Assembly (NCBI GenBank): GCA_003008705.1
Contig: PDUO01000087.1
Location: 4,139-68,138, forward strand
Direction: 5' to 3'
Source of the DNA: Pezicula radicicola
Taxonomy: Eukaryota > Ascomycota > Leotiomycetes > Helotiales > Dermateaceae
DNA length: 64,000 bases
Positions 58,304 through 64,000 of this stretch are shown here, piece after piece. The translations under genes and the position numbers were made by a program. Numbering within the stretch: position 1 is the first letter of the stretch; every line of letters starts with the position of its first letter. Below the pieces are notes generated by a model. The model saw only the letters and a program-made list of their open reading frames with translations. It was not told where the DNA came from and ran no database searches.

Positions 58304-61300
58304 TCATGTAGAACACAAATCATGGTTTTTCGCTGCCTCAGCATCTGTTGGTATGGGGCTTTTCAATTCGTCCACGCCCTCGGTTCCCTTCTCCTCAATT
58401 GGGGAGGGCACACCTGAAGGGTTGCCTGAATTGAGATCCTTTCTCGATGCTAGATCCCCTATCGTCAATTCGTCGTCTTTAACACCCTCCAGATCTTCTT
58501 TCTTGTGAAATGTATGGCTTTCTGATAGGTTGACAGCAAGGAAGCTTTTTGGAAGTTTAACACTTTATGTCGTTAGTTACGATGTTCTGGTGCTGAAAGG
58601 GAAGTGGAGGCATACGTATGGAATTTCGCCCTTAAAGTTTCAATAACCTCCTTCCAGTCACCATGAGCAGTAAGACTGCGCCTTGGAGCGCAGCTGATGC
58701 AATGCTTGCTATCGAGCTGAACGTCTAATGGATCAAATGTATGACAGCCTGGACTGATTGTGATTCGAATACTGTACGCGTATTTAGCTGCCTCGGTAGG
58801 AGGCGCATCAGCGGGTGTCTTGTTTTCGGATTCGTACAGTTCGAAACAAATGTGAGAGAGGTAATCTAGTTCAGGGATAGCGCTACGTTTGATCTTTGTT
58901 TGAATACCACCCTCAAGAATACAATTAAGGAGTGTGTAGATGTGCGACTCTTTGGTAAAATAGAAGAATGATTTGGCTTCGTCCGAGGCCTGCATCTCTT
59001 CCAGGTCTTGGACAATTTCCTGGGGGTAAGTTAGATCATGCTACCACCAAGTATCATTGCATTAAGAACGTTGGTATTCTTCAGTTGAAGATACGTTCTC
59101 AAATAGGGTATATCTACCTTGAGAAGGGGAAGTGAAGTCAAGAGACCAATCTCCAGCTTTTCACTATCTGCCATACCATACTCCTGAGGACAGATAAAAT
59201 CAAAAAGTATTTTCGTAAGCTTGTATAACTCCCTGAGCTTTTCAAGTCTGATGTCGGTCTTAGCTTTGGTCTTGGAGCTTCCAGCGAACAAGCGGAAATA
59301 CTAAACCGTCAGCAAGGAATAGATTTAGTTCGACATATAGATCTCACCTGTTCCGGAGCCTCGTCAGACGTTTTTGCAGCAGTCATTATTGATTTTCGTC
59401 TGTTAGCAAACATGCGACGATGAAGACTCTTATTAGTGTCAGCTTTTTCCATGGGGACTGTGTCGGCCTTGTCAGCCTTGCCGTTAGAGTCGTCAGATTG
59501 ATCCTTCTTTGAGTTCCTTTCAGTCCCCTTTGTCTCGAAGGTAATAGCTTCCTCCTCCTCTTCCAAAATACTCCTGTCCGGGGTGAACACCCATTCTAAA
59601 AATGCGCGATTGTGTAAGGCATCGAATTTCATTGTATCGTACAACTCCGATATCTTGCTCGGGTCAACCTTATCGGCATCACAAAATTCAGCAAACAATT
59701 TCTCCCATCGTTCCTTGAAAAGTTCTGCATCTTCACCGCAGCACCACCGGGCTTGTATTTGACTAGTGGTAGTGGCTTGTGACATAGCTGAAGCCATCGA
59801 AGAAGTTGATTCAACAGACGATGACTTGATGGGCTTGTCGCCGGGGTTTGAGATTGCGTTCAGTGATGAAGACGCACCGCCATAGAGTTGTCCATAATTT
59901 TGACGCATGACTCTTCGGTGAAACTTCATGAGTTGAACAACATATTTCTGCACAATTGACGGCTCGGGCATGTTTGGAGGCCAGGCAAATTGTGGTGGTG
60001 CCTCATTTCCTTGTCGAAGTAAGGTCTTTAGCTTCTTCTTAACCTTGTCCATCTCATCCTTTGCAGCATTTGAGTCATCCAAGAGGTCCTTTCGAATCGT
60101 AATAAAATCGGTAGGGAGATCCTTCTGATCCGTGAACGACGAGGCCCAAATCTGAGCACTTGTTGTAACACGTCTCTCGGAACTACTAAACACATGAACC
60201 TCATCAAGAACTTCTCTGTTCATCAACAAAAGATCATTCCGCATGTTCTCGCCTAGCTCCTGGGCCTGATATCTGGCCGAATGGGTTGGCTCACCACCCC
60301 ACTTTACAATGAGTTGAAGTTTATCCAGAACCAAGTTATCCTCAGCAGCTGTGATACGAGACAAGGTAACACCGGATATCGAATCGCTTCGGGTGGGCGG
60401 TCTTCGGAGACCAGCTTCTTTGGACTCTTCTTCCGGGTTTTGTATGATACCTATTTCTGGGCGCTTTAGTTTTTCCGGGTCCTGTGTGGAAGATGTTTCC
60501 GTTGAAGGAGTATTGGTGGCAGAACTGGCTGGAGTATTATCTCGAGGCAAGTCCGTATTAGTGCTCGAGAGATCTTTGGATATTGAATCCTCTGGCTTCC
60601 GTTTCCTAAACATGGGCTTGATCTGGACTTTCGTCCCAGCCCACCCACCCTTCTTCACTAACACATTTCTCAACATTCTTAACTTTTCACGGTCTTCCAC
60701 ATCCTCCCTTAGGGCAATATCTACAGCAACCATAACGCTATCAAGTGCGGCTTCTCCAATCAACAATACCTCCTCCTGATGACCTTTCAACAACTCGATG
60801 AAAGGTTTTGTGTGAAATGTAAACTTGTATTTCTGCTTTGGAGTCCGATCAGCGTGCCGGATAACAGAAACCATTCCCTTCAGTTTCCAAGTATGCTTTG
60901 GCGCAGGAGGGGGCATCATTTCCGGGGTAGAATGATGCTCTGCTGCTGGACTTGGCGGAACAGTTGGAGGAGCGGTTACTGGGTTATTTGTTGTTGCTGC
61001 GGGCGGTGGTAGAAGTGGTGTGGCTGGGATGCTCGTGGATGTTCTCACGCCTTTGACGGAACTAGGGGGGGAGGTCTTTGGAGTACTGGTCACAGATATA
61101 TCTGGCGATGGTGCGCTTCGATCCTTGCCATGGTGATGTATATTTTTTATGTTCGAGATACTGGGAGATTTAGATAGGAGATTTTGCAAGGTAGATCGAT
61201 GATTGTCTTTGAGACCGCTATCCTTCCTGTTTATGGGCAGGGCCTTGAAGTCTTCTGACGGCGCCGAGCTTGCACTCGAGCCAGGAGCAGTAGACTGCCT

Positions 61301-63349
61301 TTGCTTTTCCTTGATGAACATATCTCTCAAAATCTTGGCGCATTGAATGTAGTATTCTTCATTGTCTTTGACAAAACTCCATCCATTGACATCAATCACG
61401 TAGCTTTTCCCGCCCGCCCGGAGCAGATCAAATCCACAAACTCGTTGACCAAAGCTACTAGCAATGCGACTCGCTATGGCTGTCTCCTCCGGGTTGAGTG
61501 GAGTAATGTACCGTATCTCTTTGCCATGGGTGTTGCGTCTGACCAGACCATCGACAACAGGGGATTTCCGAGTCTCTGCGTGGCAAAAGTTAGGGCCAAC
61601 AGTGTACGCTTTGACATCCTCGTGGTTCTCGACAGTCATGAATTTTTCATAAAGATAGCTGCTACCTGGTTCTGAAATAGCCCGAGGGACTATAAGGCCA
61701 TCTACCCACTCAGAGCTCTTATTCCCAACCTTGCGGAAGAGTTTGCGTGCTCCTCCACCTTGACTCTTTGGATAGTAAACGATGACATTATGGTCTTCAC
61801 CGCTGACTGGCTTCTCAACAAAAGGTTTGGGTAGCAAAGTGCCATCAACGCTTAGGGTATCGCCATCGTCAAGCAGCTCGACTTTGCGTGGTGGGACCAT
61901 CTGGCCACCAGTGCCGTCAATAGGTCCATCCAAGGTAACGCCTGTAGTCTCCTTCAAGTGCCGTGCCAAATCCGGGGTCAGAATCCTGGGTCCTCCATCT
62001 CTGTTTACTTCCACTCTTCTCGGAGTAGGGACTTTGATTTGGTCAAGGATCCGGAGACAGATTCTACGATCCCATAGAATCTTCTGCATCGGTACATCAT
62101 TAACGCAGAATGGCTTACGTGCCTTAACATAGGCAATGGCTTTGTCCAATGGGAAACCATCTGAGTAGAAAGAGATTAAGAAGTCGCAAACTGGCCAGTT
62201 CTCAACATCTTCATCCAAGATGACCTTGTCACCAAAGACAACTACATCAAATTCCTTGTTCTGCATCAGACGATTGAGGATGTTCCGGCTGGGCTTGCTT
62301 CTAGACTTTACATCTAGAGCACAAACTCCAATCACACCATATGGTGCTGGTCTGGCCTCATCCTTGGAGTGTAGGCCTCTCTCGCTGCTGGGACTATGAC
62401 TGCTAGCTCCCGTGCTGCCACTAAATCTTCTCTTTGCCCGACTCCTGGATCTCGTGGGTGGTTGCGAGCGAGCAGTTCCTTCGCCTCTCTGTGCTACATT
62501 CCGTTTTGCTATGTCGGAAGCATGAGCTGGACTTTCTCGTGGGGTCAATTGGTGGGGACCGCCCGAAGCCTGGCTTCCGAATTGGGAGACCGAGGACGTA
62601 GTTACTGATATCGCACTTGTAGAGGTTTCTGCCTGTCCTAAGCCAACAGATTTATTCGGTGGTGGTAAATTCCCTGAGGGGGATCTCGAGATGGCCCCAT
62701 TGTCTGAGCCATTGGCAGATGCGATGGAGCTTGGCCCGCCTCCTGCTCTTGCAGAACTCAAGGAATATATGGATGACACTGACATCCGCTTTGTCCCAAT
62801 TTCTGACATTGAGCCTCTGGGTCGCGCTGGTTCCGGAAACGGACTATGTTTTGAATCGTCAGACATGATGGAGCCTGCAGACAGTTTTGGGGTATCGAAA
62901 TCTTCGTCAATGGCAGATTCTTCAACACTGGCACCTCCGCCTATCCTCCACGGTGGTTCCTGGCTGACGGATGACGATGTTCGAGCTTTGATTACTGGCC
63001 TTGCTTGTGGCGGCGGCATAGATATACTGGCTCGTTCAGAATGGCTCTCCGTAAGGCCAGGCTCTGCATGTCGACTTTTTCTAGAGGACGGTGAATGCGT
63101 GTTCGAGGCGGAAGAGAGGGAATAGGAATTGACTCGCGCGATTTTGAGATTCGGATTCGGAGCGTCTTGGGCCATAGAACCTGAATATGCAGGAACCGGC
63201 GTAGTTTCTGCGTGCGGGTCGTCTAGGCCTTGGTTTGTGTCGAGAATTTCTGCTGGCGACTCTGCTGCATTTGTGCTAGTAATGGGGTCCATTGTCGCTG
63301 ATACCACCGCCACCGCCTCGCTCGGGGGATCCTCGTCGGTGCTTATCAT
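58304..63349 (-). CDS. Vip1/Asp1-type diphosphoinositol pentakisphosphate kinase/phosphatase
   Basis: Bifunctional enzyme making 1-phosphorylated inositol pyrophosphates (1-IP7, IP8) through an ATP-grasp kinase, with an acid-phosphatase-like domain that reverses it. Four exons: 63349-59348, 59300-59118, 59019-58616 and 58562-58304. Introns of 47, 98 and 53 nt keep frame. Residues 1-335 are Ser/Pro-rich and disordered. The kinase domain (about 338-680) has [67 protein letters not shown] and [20 protein letters not shown]. The phosphatase domain starts at [17 protein letters not shown] (about 829). It includes [15 protein letters not shown] in exon 3, the distal His region. The last exon encodes an acidic tail ([17 protein letters not shown] to NHDLCST). 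The fission-yeast homologue Asp1 controls polar growth and phosphate sensing. This is a housekeeping single-copy gene with no lesion. Confidence 0.95.
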
Positions 63350-64000
63350 GGCATATCACTGAGAGAGGAACATGATTGTGAAAAAGAAGTTGCGCAAGTT
63401 TGAAGATGGGGAAACCCAAGAGAATGAATGGGTCAGGACAAGGCACAGAACAGAATCTGAGAAAGACGTGCAGTCTGTGCTGTGGGCAAGAAAGAAAGAA
63501 GGAAAGAGAGGGACACAAACATTCTTTATCGGAAATGACGTCCCTGGCCCTTGCAACCTACTACGAGCAGCAGCAGTCCAAGCACGATCAAGTAAAGGCA
63601 TGGTGAAGAGAAGTCGTTCTGGGTTATGATACGATATATGGACCAGATGGATCAGGCCAGGGAGGTGAGAAGCAAAAGGGAAATACAGGAAGGAGTAAGC
63701 AGTACAGGACAGTATAAAAGCCGTTGACGTCTGAATTCCTCCCAAAAAGCAAAGATGGAGGCACCAGAGGCGTGCCACATGCACGTGGGAGAGGAGAGCC
63801 TCACCTCATCCTCGTTTTCTTGGGCAGCTGCACGCCTCCCCACTATATGCACACCTACAGTATGTATTCTAAAGGACTACTACTGTTTAAAATCTTAATA
63901 ACTTATTCATAAAAATAAGCTACTTCGTATTAACTTACTTTAGATTCAGTGCAACCAATTATTAGATGAACTGGTGATCCATCACTTTGTTCACGTTCCG
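63350..64000. promoter_or_regulatory. upstream region of the Vip1-type gene
   Basis: The sequence upstream of ATG 63349 (minus) is purine-rich on the plus strand (AGAAAGAAAG runs at 63490-63510), i.e. pyrimidine-rich on the sense strand, typical of constitutive fungal promoters. Beyond 63870 it becomes AT-rich. No other gene. Confidence 0.4.

Noticed and set aside
1..64000. A Starship-type giant element carrying the accessory genes
   Set aside because: No DUF3435 tyrosine recombinase (captain) or flanking direct repeats could be recognised in the window.

Overview
This window is nuclear DNA of a filamentous ascomycete (Pezizomycotina). Genes carry short introns (about 45-100 nt) with GTAAGT/GTATGT donors and CTNAC-type branch points. 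Several families are fungal: NRPS, CYP450, Zn2Cys6 regulator, Vip1/Asp1, and GPR1/FUN34. Blocks of very AT-rich, stop-ridden DNA look like RIP products. The gene set (tyrosinase, GH3/GH31, feruloyl esterase, small secreted protein) suggests a plant-associated or saprotrophic species, and Leotiomycetes is my best guess. The taxonomy is inference and not proven by the sequence.

Layout. 1-1330 is an AT-rich repeat island with a short tandem array. It abuts a truncated Hsp70-like relic (minus). 3.0-5.4 kb holds a fungal-specific gene with a disordered, Gln/Pro/Ser-rich tail. 5.5-12.8 kb holds an open frame cut by a MITE-like element, then the wreck of a two-module nonribosomal peptide synthetase (A-T-C-A-T-C). 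13.5-15.8 kb has a tyrosinase gene with a one-base frameshift and a small divergent gene. 16.1-22.7 kb is a divergent pair, a secreted GH3 beta-glucosidase (minus) and a GH31 alpha-xylosidase (plus), sharing a 780-bp promoter region. 23-26.6 kb has an alpha/beta hydrolase and a damaged MFS transporter. 26.6-35 kb has two MITE-like elements, a CE1 feruloyl-esterase-like gene, an intact cytochrome P450 and a Zn2Cys6 regulator with a frameshift.

35-42 kb is gene-poor, with one small secreted protein, low-confidence small frames, simple repeats and a striking palindrome with two E-boxes. 42-45 kb has a FAD monooxygenase converging on a GPR1/FUN34/YaaH membrane protein. 45-50 kb is AT-rich and contains a mutated protein-kinase relic. 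50-55.2 kb has ordinary composition but no recognisable gene. It precedes a 54-residue Cys-rich mini-protein gene. The window ends with a large housekeeping gene, the Vip1/Asp1 PP-InsP5 kinase/phosphatase (58.3-63.35 kb, minus).

How they work together. The GH3/GH31 pair and the feruloyl esterase fit degradation of hemicellulose (xyloglucan side chains, ferulate cross-links). The NRPS, tyrosinase, MFS transporter and Zn2Cys6 regulator look like accessory genes, and all four carry lesions, while the glycosidases, P450, FAD monooxygenase, GPR1-type protein and Vip1 read intact once introns are removed. The clearest unexplained structures are the related MITE-like elements, the E-box palindrome at 35.5 kb and the geneless 5-kb block before the mini-protein. 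I did not find a clearly new multi-gene system.
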